Shown here: piece by piece, positions 36,803 through 48,860 of the stretch | Layout: each line of letters begins with the position of its first letter | How positions within the stretch are numbered: position 1 is the stretch's first letter | NCBI GenBank assembly: GCA_023078685.1 | Contig: JALGAS010000002.1 | Span: 2,356,001-2,420,000 of the forward strand | DNA from: Neopestalotiopsis rosae | Taxonomy: Eukaryota > Ascomycota > Sordariomycetes > Amphisphaeriales > Sporocadaceae | Reading direction: 5' to 3' | DNA length: 64,000 nucleotides | The notes under the pieces: model-generated | What the model saw: only the letters and a program-made list of their open reading frames with translations | The model's database searches: none | Told to the model about the DNA's origin: nothing | Program-made: the position numbers and the translations under genes

Positions 36803-38272
36803 TCAAACAACTCCATGCACATTATGGGTATAGAACTCGTCCTTCTCCGTCCCCCTGCTCTCCCTATTGGTATTGTGGTGCGCGTTATGCGTAAGATCGG
36901 TGGTGCTGTTGAAGCCGTCCTGGGCGGCGGGCGAGGTCCGCAGCTCGACAAAGTCGGTCTCGTCGCCGTGGACGGGGCGGTGGGAGAACTGGCTGCGGCC
37001 CTTTGAGCCCGTGTTGGCGTAGGCGCCCGACATGTTGGTCGACTTGCCGCCCTTGGTCGTGGCAAAGATGCGCGGGGCAAAGTGCGTGAGCAGGGTGCGA
37101 ATGTAGGGGAAGCACGCGCACATGATGCCGACGTAGACTTCGACGTTGGACCACACGGATGTGGCCGTGTAGTCGCGGGTGAAGTTGGACGTGGCGCTGA
37201 ATTTCAGCAGGAAGACGATGCGGAGGATCTGGACAATGACGACGAATAGACCAACGGCGAACATGAGCATGACGCCCACCTTGCGCCGGATCGACAGGTT
37301 GAGCGCCCAGAGCTCCGTCATGGGCAGCATAATGGTGGCCAGATCGAGGGCGATGGAGGCAATGGCGCCCCAAAGCGCCTGGACCATGACATCGCGGCAC
37401 TCAGCCTCGTAGGTGCCGTCCCACCGCAGCCATGCTCCCGGAATAGGCGTGCACTGGAAGACGGTGATGGGAATAAAGGCGAGCGCACAGGCTCCGGTCA
37501 GGCCAATGACCACATAGACGCGAATCCTTAGTGACTTCTTCGGAAAGACGCGCAGATAAAAGCACAAGATGGAGATTTTGGTGAGGAAGATGACAATGAG
37601 GTAGAGAATCTCCGAGTAGTAGTACATTTCGAGCACAAATGTAATGTCGTCGAAAGGCACCATGTACAAGTCCTTGCCAAGACCCTTGGCGGCGAACAGG
37701 TACGACACAACGGTGAGCGGAATCGAGAATACCACGGTGACCAGCATGACCCAGTCGTCGGCACCCCAAGTAATCATCAGGCCCGTCAGCCACCTTGCCC
37801 ACACACGCAGGCAGAAGACAATGACGGCGAGCACACCAAACAGCGGTGTGATGATTTTGAGGCCGAGCGAGTCGTTTGTTACTGGCCAGTCGCATGTTTC
37901 GCTGTCGAACCTTTCGGTCACTGTGAAGTTTAGTGGTCAGCTTGAGACTCTTCTGTCCAATATGGGATTGGGTATGCATACACAGAGCATCTCGTACAGA
38001 GCAGTTTGACGAAACACATGCTGTCATTTGCTCAGTGAGCTCGGCATTGCTGCAGATACAGGTGACGTTGGTTGCCACATGGCAAGCTGATGTTGGCAAG
38101 TATTCGATGAGGCACTCTTTCTATTGTTGAGGAGGCCTTGGTCAGCGTATGGAACAGAGAGAGATTCCGAAGAAGTTCAACTCACAGCACAGTCGGGCAT
38201 CTCAGTCGCCGCTGCGACTGCTGCGAGCATGAAAAATGCAAAGGCCCACCATAGCGATGATGGTTGCCTCAT
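36803..38272 (-). CDS. CFEM-domain PTH11-like seven-transmembrane receptor
   Basis: Predicted plasma-membrane G-protein-coupled-receptor-like protein of the PTH11 class, which in pathogenic and saprotrophic fungi senses surface or nutrient cues. Three exons, 38186-38272, 37982-38120 and 36803-37920, give 447 residues. Residues 1-23 are a signal peptide (WWAFAFFMLAAVAAA). The extracellular CFEM domain follows, with all eight cysteines in order (PDCAKECL, SACH, TCIC, TACV, SNCS, and ETCDW across the third exon). Seven hydrophobic segments follow, with the class-typical phrases WGADDWVMLV, YYYSEILYLIVIFLTKISILCFYLRVFP and PITVFQCTPIPGAW. The cytoplasmic tail of about 90 residues is rich in Ser, Thr, Gly and Asn. 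Length and topology match the family. The CFEM exon would be missed if the gene were started at the first long frame; the 139-base second exon keeps frame on both sides. Confidence 0.9.
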
Positions 38273-41167
38273 TTTGACCTCTGGTTGATTATTTTTTAAT
38301 CCTACTGGAAAACATTCGATGGCGTCACGAGAGAAGTAGTTGTCAAAGCGACGATGGCAGTTGAAGACAACGATGGGAATTAGAAGAAGTTTAAAGATAA
38401 AAAAAGAAGGAAAGAGTGGATAGAAGAACAACAAGAAGGCGATGGAAAAACGAATGAACTGGGTATATAAAATGCCCTTGCTTCCTTTACAACTTCCAAG
38501 CGAGACCCCTAATGCTTGAAGGAGAGGTATAAGAGATGCAAGTTATAAGTGTATCCCTTGCTTGTTGCGAGATGAAAGGGAACGAACAGTCTGACAATTC
38601 CTACACAAACAGCGGGCATGGCCTGGATATCGGCAAACCATTACCCAGCAACCCTACGGGACCCTATCCTACGTACTACTACGTACACTTTCTATCAATG
38701 CTGGGAACATCAAGGGAAAAATCATTAACAGCGAAGCATACTAGTACATAGAAGTTGATGATAGGCGGCTACTAAACTAGGTCATTGCCAGAAGAGCGAC
38801 ACGGCACTAGAAAACCGTTGACCCACTGCCGGGGAATGTCCCCGCGATTATACGAAGTACCGGTAGATAGTAGTAGTAGTCCTCGTAGTCTCTGATGAAA
38901 TAGATAGCTCCAAAAAAGTCTACGAGCGTCCGATCTTCATCGCCCAATTTAGTTTAATATAATACCACCCTATAGTACTAGAATGTCGCCTTTAACTCGC
39001 TCGGCAAGATCCTGCATCACATCGCGTCAAAAACGCATGTATAAACGCATATGATCGAATCTAGAAAATCCGACAGCTTAGAAATTATACCTAATTTCGC
39101 TGCCCTGGCAGACACCCTTATTGGTCCACTTCTTTTTGTCACCCACTCGCTCCGCTCTTGCTACGCCCCATAATAATCTTCTGTACAACTTCCCTTCGGT
39201 CCCTTGCAGACGTGCTTCTTCTTCGGCCAACCCCTGGTCCCAGTGCCTGGGATATGGGATATGGGGCCGGCAATGCGACCGATTACCGATTCCGCTATGA
39301 TTTTCAGAGGTACGACAAAGTCGATTGATTTTGTACGAATAATAAGGGGGTACCTAATAGCACTGGCCATCAGACTGGAGCACGTTTTTTTCTACGAAAA
39401 AGGACTGCTTGCCCCCTTGCACCTTGTGCGCTCGCATTAAGTCCGCAAATCCGTGGTATTGGCTCGGATTCTCTTGTGTTCTCTCTTCTATTTTCCCTGG
39501 CGTCTCGCGCGATACCACCACACTTCCTTTCATTTTTTGCGGAGCCGAAGTTGCGTAATATGACATGGTGCATGCCAAATCTCTTGACATCTCGGTACCT
39601 TTTAAAAGCTTATCTGCCTTGGCTTGGGCTTGGGTCGGACTCGCGCGGCATTCGCGGTCGCGGGCCGGGACTGTGGACTCTGGACTCTGCGCCAATGCGG
39701 AAGATTTCCTCAAGCCGGAATGACTCGCTGAAGAAGTGTGAAGGCCAGGAAAGCTTGGTGCGGCTATGGTGTGGCATGGCAACCTTGGCGAGCCTCGATA
39801 TTCACTGGGAAGGACCATGGAAAATGATTGACGAGACTAACAGTGACCGACTCTTCCTTCGTGCTGCGATAGTATGAACATCACCAGGACTATCTCCCAT
39901 TCTGATACAGGACCCTTGTTGACTAAGCGGACGATCAAGACATCTAGGTCGCCACGGCTGGGCTGCTGGACGACCTTAGCAAGCATGCTATAGTATTAGT
40001 GAACAAACCAAACTCACAGACATTCTCACCGGCCGGGGCCTTACCCTATCCTCCTAGTGTTAACATAGTGGTAGTGCTACCATATGAGCGGATAAGGACC
40101 TGCCAACCTGCCAACTTGTTTAGGCCCTGCTTACATATCCTTGCCTGATCGAGTCTCCAATACAACCTCCCCATTCATTCGTACGTGCATACGTCGGCGC
40201 CTCTCGTTGTGGGAGAGGGCACTTGAGCGCTAGTTAATGGTTCTTTTCCAAGTTGTCGAGGTTGTCGACGATCACTGTACTCTTTCAGCCATTCTCCTGA
40301 AGTTGTCATCCACAGTTGGACCAAGGACGGACCAACGAGTGTCGAGCAGAACCTGCAGCAATGACCAGGGTTCGTGAACGGGGGCAGGGGAGCCAGGGGG
40401 AGAGTATCGGGCACGGACCGTGTCGATCGCACTTCTCTAGCGACCGTTTTCTATTTGCTAGCGACCGTTGTCGTCGCTCCACTATAATCACCACAGACAT
40501 TTGACAGATTAGCAGGGGTTTTCTCTGCCCCCAAGACCTGTCAGGCTGAGTGGTATTGTCATCTACGCCTTGTACTACGACGACACACGTTCTGGGAGCC
40601 AGAAGCCCAGGGAGGCCAAGTGCAGTACGACCTTGTGGGGTTTTGACATTTCGCGGGGAGGAGACACCGCACTGCCTAGAGCTGCACCATAAATCACGAT
40701 CGGCAGAAGCTGAGCATGGCTGCTCGCCAGGTTATCCCATCGGCCAACCCGACTATGAAGTTGGAAGTGGGTGAGCGCCACTGAGATCAATGGAAACTCG
40801 GCCGAATCCAGTCAAGGGTTCTCCCGAATGAAGGGCGGCCGAAGGAAAATGGCAATACCATCAAGCTGTATGAGGAAAAGAACCGGAAAGGGGTGACGCC
40901 CCCGGGCCCGGCATCCCGAGGCACATCGAGGGCACATCCTTCACTAATAAGGCAAGGACAAGACACCAGGACTGACTCTTGCGATCTCAGCTCGTTTGCC
41001 TGTTCTCACACAAGCAGCAATAATTGAAGCCAGTCACTCTCTTTAATCACGCTTCCAGCTTTAACTGCAAAAGTCCAGCCACTCCTTCGCAAACCGCAAA
41101 CTAATCAAAAAACCACAAACCCAACATTTGTCATTCTTTTTTTGTGGAATAATCAAGACTCATTAAG
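38273..41167. other. Intergenic, divergent promoter region (2.9 kb)
   Basis: Lies between two outward-facing genes, the CFEM receptor (minus) and the GMC oxidoreductase (plus). I see no coding exon or RNA gene. The last 150 bases before 41168 are rich in short pyrimidine and A-rich tracts, as is usual upstream of strongly expressed fungal genes. Confidence 0.45.
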
Positions 41168-43285
41168 ATGCGTCTCACGCATAAGCTCGCAATGAGCACT
41201 GCGCTCGCGCAGATGACTGCAGCCCTGGCCATGCCAAGCCACAACCCCTTCATCAACCAGAGATCGTCGGAGTATGACCACGACTTTTACAGCAACACGA
41301 CAACCGAGTATGACTTTGTGTGTATTGGATCGGGTCCCGGTGGTGGTCACATGTGCTCGAACCTTGCCATTGCTGGCTTCAAGGTTCTGCTCATCGAGGC
41401 CGGTGGTGACTCTGGTCTCGACCTCATCCAGCAGGTCCCGGCCATGAACATTGCCTCGACCGAGGACTGGAGCATGGAGTGGGCCTACTACATTCACAAG
41501 TTCGACGACACGGAGATTGACAAGAGGGACACCAAGATGGTGTACAACACCACCGACGGCAAGAAGTGGTCGTCCTACAACGCCACTGGCAACCTGGGCA
41601 CGCCCGCCACCTCGGACCAGATCCCCGACGGCGCTGAGCCTCTGGGTATCTACTACCCCCGTACCGGTGCTCTCGGTGGTTGCTCGCGCCACAATGCTCT
41701 CTTCAGCATGCAGCCCTACGAGATGGACTGGGACGACATGGTCGAGCTGACGGGTGACAACTCGTACAACTCCACCAACATGCGCTCGTACTTTACCCGC
41801 ATCACCGACGTCAGCTACGAGCCTCACGCTGCCGACTCTGGTACCTCGGGTTGGTACCCTCTGCAGGTCACCTCGCTGATCACCGCCGCCACTGATCTCA
41901 AGATCGTGTCCGTCCTGCTCGGTGCTGCCACTGCCTTCGGTCAGACCATCCTCGACGAGGTCGTCGACGCCGCCACCTACCTCGCCCGCGTCCTCATCAG
42001 CGACATCAACGCTCCCGGCCAGACCATGGTCCCCCAGGTCTACCAGGTGCCCCTGGTCATGCGCGAGGACTCGCACCGTGGTGGTGTCTACGACTTGATT
42101 GTCGACACCGCCATGGCCACCAACGACGACGGCTCCCGCAAGTACCACCTCGACATCATGCTCGACACCCTCGCCACCAAGGTCACCTTTGACACCTCTG
42201 GCGACAAGCCCCGCGCCACCGGTGTTGACTACATGACCGGAAAGTCTCTGTACCGCGCTGACCCCCGCAGCGGCTCTGCCCAGCCTACCGGCGAGGGCCA
42301 TGTGAGCGCCGCCAAGGAGGTCATCGTCGCTGGCGGTGCCTACAACACCCCCCAGATCCTCAAGCTCTCTGGTGTCGGCCCCAAGGCCGAGCTGGAGAAG
42401 CTCGGCATTGACGTCGTCCTCGACCTCCCCGGTGTCGGAACCAACCTTCAGGACCGTTACGAGCAGACCATGGTCTCCAAGACCGAGACTCCCTTTGCCC
42501 TGACCGAGAAGTGCACCTGGCACCCTGACCCCGAGCTGGACCCCTGCATGAAGACCTACGTCGAGGGAGACAACCAGGTCGCCCGCGGCGCCTACGCCTC
42601 CAACGGTATCGCCGTCGCCGTCATCCGCAACTCGACCACCTCTGCCCGCGGCGAGCCCGACGTCATGGTGCTCGGCGGCCCCGCCAACTTCACCGGCTAC
42701 TACTCTGGATGGTCGCAGGGTTGCACCGCCGACGCCCAGCACTGGGCCTGGATCATCCTCAAGTCCCACCAGCGCAACAACTACGGTACCGTCGAGCTGG
42801 CCTCTGCCGACCCCCGCGACATGCCCGTCATCAACTTCCGCAAGTTCTACAACGACACCGAGGCCGCTCTCGATCTGACTGCCATCCGTGAGGCCTACGA
42901 CTACGCCCGTGGCATCATGAACGACGTCATCCCCATCGGTGGTCTCCTCTCCGGCTCCCCCAACTCTCTCCTCACCGGTCTCGATGAGGTTCTCGAGGGT
43001 GCCTTCACCGAGGTCTGGCCCGGCGCCGATGTCACTGGCGACGATCTCGACCAGTTCATCAAGGACGAGTCCTGGGGTCACCACGCCTCCTGCTCCGCCC
43101 CCATCGGTGCCGACGGCGACCCCATGGCCGTCCTCGACGGTGACCTGCGCGTCCGCGGCATTGACGGTCTCCGTGTCTCCGACCTGAGTGCCTGCAACAA
43201 GCTGCCCGGCTACTTCCCCATGATGTGGATCCACCAGCTCGTTGAGAAGGTCAGCGAGGTCATTGTTGCCGAGTACTCGTCGTAA
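41168..43285 (+). CDS. Secreted GMC (glucose-methanol-choline) flavin oxidoreductase
   Basis: Predicted FAD-dependent alcohol or sugar oxidase/dehydrogenase of the GMC family (CAZy AA3-like); the substrate is unknown. Single exon, 705 residues. Residues 1-22 form a signal peptide (HKLAMSTALAQMTAALAMP), and several NxT/NxS sites suggest a glycosylated secreted protein. The FAD dinucleotide-binding motif GSGPGGG lies at 54-60. GMC signature 1 is seen as RTGALGGCSRHNALF and signature 2 as AGGAYNTPQILKLSGVGP. The catalytic histidine is probably in WGHHASCS near the C-terminus. At the place of the second catalytic residue the sequence reads PMMWIHQL rather than the more usual NP-containing form. 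The third-codon positions are almost all C or G, unlike the flanking genes, which suggests strong expression or a different origin. This bias also produces a spurious long antisense frame. Confidence 0.9.
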   Translation: MRLTHKLAMSTALAQMTAALAMPSHNPFINQRSSEYDHDFYSNTTTEYDFVCIGSGPGGGHMCSNLAIAGFKVLLIEAGGDSGLDLIQQVPAMNIASTEDWSMEWAYYIHKFDDTEIDKRDTKMVYNTTDGKKWSSYNATGNLGTPATSDQIPDGAEPLGIYYPRTGALGGCSRHNALFSMQPYEMDWDDMVELTGDNSYNSTNMRSYFTRITDVSYEPHAADSGTSGWYPLQVTSLITAATDLKIVSVLLGAATAFGQTILDEVVDAATYLARVLISDINAPGQTMVPQVYQVPLVMREDSHRGGVYDLIVDTAMATNDDGSRKYHLDIMLDTLATKVTFDTSGDKPRATGVDYMTGKSLYRADPRSGSAQPTGEGHVSAAKEVIVAGGAYNTPQILKLSGVGPKAELEKLGIDVVLDLPGVGTNLQDRYEQTMVSKTETPFALTEKCTWHPDPELDPCMKTYVEGDNQVARGAYASNGIAVAVIRNSTTSARGEPDVMVLGGPANFTGYYSGWSQGCTADAQHWAWIILKSHQRNNYGTVELASADPRDMPVINFRKFYNDTEAALDLTAIREAYDYARGIMNDVIPIGGLLSGSPNSLLTGLDEVLEGAFTEVWPGADVTGDDLDQFIKDESWGHHASCSAPIGADGDPMAVLDGDLRVRGIDGLRVSDLSACNKLPGYFPMMWIHQLVEKVSEVIVAEYSS

Positions 43286-44042
43286 GACTAGTCTTCTCTG
43301 TGCATCCGCCCCGCCTGTCTCATTAGCGATGATCTGATGTTGTCTTATTCCACTTCTACATAATATATAAAATATAGTATTTAGTTCAATAACACTTAGA
43401 CTAATCAAATTACGGCCTCGTGGCCTCCTCAATATTTCTTTGTGTGTGAATTTACCTGCATCCATAGTCAGTGTATACGGATATGAGATATCTCGGTCTG
43501 TGCTTACAATCCTTCGTAGCGGACTGGCTCGACCAGATCGGCAATTCCCACCCATAGTGCGATCGCCACGGACGCTTGACAACTACTCTCCGTTATCACG
43601 GAGAATAATCACGAGCCATGGACCTGGGCTTTCGAGTACATAGTAGATAATGGGGCTCAATTTCGACCCTTGTCCTTGCTGAAGAATTGCCAGAATAGAA
43701 GCTAAGAAAGACCCTTGGGCGGAGTCAGGTACCAACACTATTGTCTGGCCGTCTCCATTAATAAGGGGGGCCAACGAAGGTCAGGAACATTTCCTATTAC
43801 GGGTCTTATATGGAAATTTCCTTCTTTCCTTCTCCTTGCCTCTTCCTTACTGGCACAAAACTACCATCCGGGATTGTGAAACGGCGGTGTCTGAGGCTGA
43901 CCTCACCGACGTCCATTGTTTAGTCAACAATTCGCATGAACACAGCCGACGGTGGATACGACTGATTTTTTCCCATCTTCTGGTCAGCCGTCTCTTTGAA
44001 TTCTGAAGGTCATCATTGGGCAAGGGAATAATAGATCCAAAG
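43286..44042. other. Intergenic upstream of the FAD monooxygenase
   Basis: 3' flank of the GMC gene and promoter region of the monooxygenase gene. No gene or repeat is recognised. Confidence 0.4.
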
Positions 44043-45497
44043 ATGGAGGTAATACCATCATCGATGCCGGAGGAGCGGTTCCGCGTCGTCATTGTGGGCG
44101 GTGGCCCGGTCGGCCTGACGGCGGCGCACGCACTGTTCCGGGCGGGCATCGACTTTGTCATGCTCGAGGCGCGCGATACGTGCATCCCAGAGGAGGGCGC
44201 CAGTCTGTTGGCCTATGCTTCGACGCACCGCGTGTGGCATCAGCTGGGGCTCTTCGCGGCCATGGAGGCTGAGAGTGCGCCTATCGAGTCACGGACCATC
44301 CTGACGCACGCCGGAAAAGTCTATCGCAATGGGTCGCCTGCTCTCTTCCACCGCAGGTTGTTTGGTACACCGCCGTGGAACTTTCACCGGCGCAATCTCG
44401 TTCGCGTGCTTTACGATGCGCTCCCCACAGAGACACGAGCTGCTTGCATCTTGACGGGCAAAAAGGTGTGCGAGATCGCGCCCGATGCGTCGGGCGTCAC
44501 AGTCCGCTGTGAAGACGGCACCGTAGAGCGCGGAACCATGGTACTTGGTGTCGATGGCGTACACAGCAAGACGCGCGGCATGATGCGGACGCTGGCCCTG
44601 AATACCGGCGCCGACACGGCCCTCATCAACCCTGAGCGGCCGTACCGAGCCGAGTACCGCTGCCTATGGGGAACCTGCCCCCGGCCGGCGGCGTGTCCGC
44701 CCAAGTCCAACTTTGAGGCCCACGGCTCAGTGCGCAGTCTCATGTTCATGACGGCGCACGACCAGAGCTGGTTCTTCCTATACGAGCAGCTCGATGCGCC
44801 TACCGATAACGCGCGTCGCGACTACACCGAGGCGGACCAGGAAGAGTTCGCCGCGCGCTTCACCGGGATGCACGTTACGCCTGAGCTCGTCTTTGGCGAG
44901 GTCTGGCCGACGCGGACGGCCTGTGGCATGGCGGATCAGCTCGAGGGTGTTTTGCCGCACTGGCGCTTGGCGCCAGCCGCGGGCGGACGCGTTGTGCTTG
45001 CCGGCGATGCCGTCCACCGATTTACGCCCAACTTTGGCTGGGGCTATAACTCGGGCGTCAACGATGTGGCCGTGTTGACGTCGCTGCTGCACGCCGAGGT
45101 GATACAGAAGCAGTCATCGGCGCTCTCAGCAGAGGCCCTTGACGACATCTTTGCGCGCTACCAAAAGGCGCGCCAGATTGACGACGACATTGCCAATGTT
45201 GCGGCCAACAGCGCCAAGGTAACGAGGCAGAGTGCGCGCCCGCGTCAGTGGTTGGCGGCTGCCGTCTACTGGCTCCTCGAGCATGTCGTGCCTCTTCTCA
45301 TTCCCAACTTTGAAATGTTTGCGAGCAAGAAGGTGCTGGGCACGATTATGCGCCGGGGCCGTGTACTCGACTTCCTTCCCGAAGATGTGTCCGCTCGCAC
45401 CGACGCCCGTGTGTTTGGCGGCGAATTGGGGTGGGATTTCCCGATTCCTACCATTGCGGCGGACGCTGAGAAGGGTTTGACATCGGATTCAGAGTAA
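44043..45497 (+). CDS. FAD-dependent monooxygenase (group A, PaxM-like)
   Basis: Predicted flavoprotein monooxygenase that uses NAD(P)H and oxygen to hydroxylate or epoxidise an organic substrate; PaxM-like members act in terpenoid and meroterpenoid pathways. Single exon of 484 residues from the ATG at 44043; a second ATG at 44064 is also possible, and the frame is open upstream only with a TTG. The Rossmann motif VVIVGGGPVGLTAAHAL opens the protein. The conserved DG region reads MVLGVDGVHSKTR, and the FAD ribityl-binding motif is VVLAGDAVHRFTPNFGWGYNSGVNDV. The C-terminal segment WLAAAVYWLLEHVVPLLI is hydrophobic and may attach the enzyme to a membrane, as in PaxM-type enzymes. No polyketide synthase, terpene cyclase or prenyltransferase is in the window, so there is no visible biosynthetic cluster around it. 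GC content is high, as in the neighbouring GMC gene. Confidence 0.85.
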   Translation: MEVIPSSMPEERFRVVIVGGGPVGLTAAHALFRAGIDFVMLEARDTCIPEEGASLLAYASTHRVWHQLGLFAAMEAESAPIESRTILTHAGKVYRNGSPALFHRRLFGTPPWNFHRRNLVRVLYDALPTETRAACILTGKKVCEIAPDASGVTVRCEDGTVERGTMVLGVDGVHSKTRGMMRTLALNTGADTALINPERPYRAEYRCLWGTCPRPAACPPKSNFEAHGSVRSLMFMTAHDQSWFFLYEQLDAPTDNARRDYTEADQEEFAARFTGMHVTPELVFGEVWPTRTACGMADQLEGVLPHWRLAPAAGGRVVLAGDAVHRFTPNFGWGYNSGVNDVAVLTSLLHAEVIQKQSSALSAEALDDIFARYQKARQIDDDIANVAANSAKVTRQSARPRQWLAAAVYWLLEHVVPLLIPNFEMFASKKVLGTIMRRGRVLDFLPEDVSARTDARVFGGELGWDFPIPTIAADAEKGLTSDSE

Positions 45498-45879
45498 TAT
45501 GGTAAATGATGGAAGAGTCGGTTTTGCATCATATGTCTTGTAATTGTATCATGATTTGTATATTAATAACTAGACCGATAATGTTTCATTTGTGTTGAGA
45601 AAAGTATTCCTCTTCAGATCTTGCCAAGATCAGGTTCTAAACCATTTGAGGTAGTATTAATGGATAAATTAGTGGTTTGACGTGGCTGCGGCTCGCTGAT
45701 TCGCAATCGCTGAGGGTCTTGTGAGGGGTAACAGTGGTGACAACAATTGAAACTTACTCGCTCTCCTGCATCGCGCAAATACTTGTACTGCGATGCATCA
45801 GCAGTCGACAATGAGCACAGCTCTGTAGAAGTTTGCATCTATGGTGGTTCGCTTAGTCGAAAGGGCATGAGCAACAACC
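45498..45879. other. Intergenic; nothing recognised
   Basis: AT-rich 3' flank of the monooxygenase and 5' flank of the subtilisin gene. No features are seen. Confidence 0.4.
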
Positions 45880-48860
45880 ATGGCTCGTTACCAGGAGACA
45901 GCCCAGGTGAAATTCGCCATCGAGGTCACGACGCAGCTCCAAGCGCATGCTACTGCAGTTGCGGCCGATGATCGTGTTAGCAGTTCCTTCCCCAGTCAGC
46001 TTGCTGGGTTGGCTTTCCACGTTCAACAGAATCTGCAACAACTCTTGGACGCACAAGAAGCAAATCCAAAGCAGACGGGACGACGAATATCGCAGTATCT
46101 GGAAAACATTGAGAGACTATATCAGGTATGTTGATTATTCTATACTCTAATTCCAGTAGTGGTTTCTGGCTCATGCTAGCGCAACTTAGTGGCCGTCTCT
46201 AGTAACCAAATCCGCGAATCCCGGCGACCCTTTCGATCACACACACTATCCAAATACTCTCAAGGTTCTGTCGCGCAAGGCATTGGGAATCAAGGTTCTC
46301 AAGAGCTTCGCGACCGACCCGAGGACGACAGAGCGCCGGAAAAAGTTGACCAAAATCATCGAGAAATTTCTCCAAGTCATCGCGACCATTCCCACCATCC
46401 AGCTCTCTGATGTGACGCTACCAGAACAAACAAACACGGCCCTGGACGATTATCAATCACACATACGGTCTCTTTATGCCGTCCTGTCGTCCCATTGCTT
46501 GTGTCATGAAAGCAATACAATTACAGCCAACCTGCGCCTCAATAATTGCTGTGCACCGGGCGAGATTGAAAACAGTATTAATTTCAGACTGCTCTTCCTC
46601 GACCACCCGCATAGTCACATCAGTGATCCCCACTGCCAGTGGCAAGATGCTAGAATCTGCGTGGTTCAACGAAGGTTTGAAGCTTCACTTATCGATACTG
46701 GATGCCATTGTATTGAAAACTAACTAAATGGTAGAGGTGTCAAGTTTCGGGACACTGTCTCAGATTCGACGAGCCCTTCCAAGAATGGAAAGTTGATATC
46801 TTCAGATGCATTTTGCCAACTTATTACAAACCGTGCCCAGTCCCAATTGATGCTCACAGTATCTGAGGGGGGTCTTGTACTTGATGGGCCTGGTCCCCTC
46901 TCACAGCGGTTTCTGCTCCGATCGTCGAGTGTTTCTCTTGCTGAGCTACTACAAGTGACTGAACTCGATTCGAAAATGCGGCTTCTACTGTCATATACCC
47001 TTGCCAAGGCATTCTGGCAATTCTATGGCTCTGATTGGATGCAGGAAGAATGGACAAAAGACACTGTGCACTTTATGTTTGAGAAATCATCATCTGTTCC
47101 AAAGGGTATCCTGGTCAACGAGCCCTTCCTTGCTGCCCAATTTGGAAAAACAGCTTGCCCGAACAGAGAAAACGAGATGAGAATCCATCAATTCCCCAAT
47201 ATTTTAGCTCTTGGTATCATGTTGATTGAGATTGAACTTGGTATCAGCTTGGAGGAAAGACACAAACCAGACTGTTACGGCACTGACGGTCGACCAATAG
47301 TGAATGCTGATCTCATCACGGCGTTGAATACTTTCGACAACGAGTTGCAAAACGCCTACAGTCCCTTGAAGAATGCAATTAAGGCCTGCTTGAAACCGGA
47401 TCGATTTTACGAACACCAGAATGATGTTATATCGCTCCGCGAGGCACTAATGAAGCTCATCGTTGACCCTATCCAACAGATGTACATGATTGCATGGGAG
47501 CATCCAGATATATCGACAGTGCAGCCAATTTCCTTCCCAACGTCTGACGACAAGCACGTAAATCAACGTTGCCAGCTTCCATCGCCCCCTCCGGAGCTGC
47601 CAATACAATCCTCCAACTTCCCTTCCGCCTTTTGGGATAATTACTTACACCCGGGCCCCTATCCACAACAAATATTACATAGGTAAGAGAGAAAGATTGG
47701 AATATACAGGCCTAGCGATTGACCGGATACCCATAGTTATACGCCATCTCAATCACCTGTTTCTCAACTTCGAGGAACCATATCTGAGCAGTAAGTTGGG
47801 TCATTTCTCAAACTAAAGAGAAGAAGCTAAAAGGGAGCCTATAGTACTTCTGGTCTTTCTTCTGACGTATGGTTTGAGAATCTTGACATGCTAAACACGG
47901 TTCTCCGAGCGAAGCGACAGGAAACAGATGCTTCATGGCGCAAATCACGAGTTGCAATTCTCGACACTGGTGTACATGAGGATCTAAATGAGTCTGACGG
48001 GCTGGTCACAGACTACAAGGATTTTGTAGACAACGATGACCAAGTATGGAAAGATAATGTGGGCCATGGCACAAATGCGGTTCGTCTTACTAAGAAGGTC
48101 TACAATATGGCAGAGATCTATGTTGCTCGGGTTTTCGAAGGCTCACAGGCCTCTAACGATACGGAGACTCTCATGGCTCAGGTATGTCAATATCACTTCG
48201 GTGAACAACCCCTGAATTCTGACACTTAAATAGGCTATTCGCCATGCTGTAGATGTCTGGAGCGCAGATGTTATAGTTATGCCATCTGGATTTCGATCGC
48301 ATCATCGCGGAATTTTGGAGGCAGTCGAAAAGGCTAACCACGCGCGCGTGCTCGTCTTCACAGCGGCTTCAAATTACGGCAATAGTTCGGAAATAGCTTT
48401 CCCTGGTCGACTTTATACTCACGGCAAATTACTCTGCATGTTCTCCACGGACGCAAACGTTCGATGCCTGCAGAGTCTCAACCCATCACCCTTGGCTACT
48501 GCGCGATACAGCTTTGCGATCCTTGGAGAGAACATAGTCCTCCATCCTAACGAACCCTCCTTGTCGGGTACCTCATTTTCCACCATCATTGCAGGAGCTC
48601 TCGCCAGTCGCCTATTAGACTTCTCTCGGCAACGGGACGTTCGTGAGAAGATAAGATATTGTGAGCGTCTTGACACAGTCGAGGGCATGTCAGCAGTATT
48701 TTCCGCCATGGTCAAAGGGGCCGTCGATAATGGTTATCACTGCATAGCCCCTTGGAAAATTTTACCCGATATACCTGAGCCCGAGCCCGCGCGGAGAAGG
48801 CATGAGCAGAGGATGTACATTATAGAAACTATATCCAGAGCACTCGATATTCTTTATTGA
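45880..48860 (+). CDS. DUF7580-like protein fused to a subtilisin (S8) serine protease domain
   Basis: Predicted intracellular serine protease with a regulatory N-terminal part. Six exons give 898 residues: 45880-46125, 46190-46674, 46735-47682, 47737-47790, 47845-48181 and 48234-48860. There is no signal peptide or prodomain. Residues 1-570 resemble the fungal DUF7580 region, a degenerate kinase-like fold: DSKMRLLLSYTLAKAFWQFYGSDWMQEEW and FPNILALGIMLIEIELG are typical. The protease domain occupies about 590-840 and has a complete catalytic set: Asp618 in VAILDTGV, His652 in VGHGTNAV, the oxyanion Asn737 in TAASNYGN and Ser804 in LSGTSFSTIIAG. The architecture matches fungal proteases that are encoded near gasdermin-like genes. 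Such a gene lies 4.2 kb downstream, starting at 53105, with one NLR-like gene between. Proteolytic activation of that neighbour is an inference. Splice sites and frames are consistent throughout. Confidence 0.85.

Noticed and set aside
41153..43582. An 809-codon open frame antisense to the GMC oxidoreductase gene
   Set aside because: It is a shadow of the strong third-position GC bias of the sense gene. Its product is a low-complexity Val/Gly/Asp-rich sequence without a domain.
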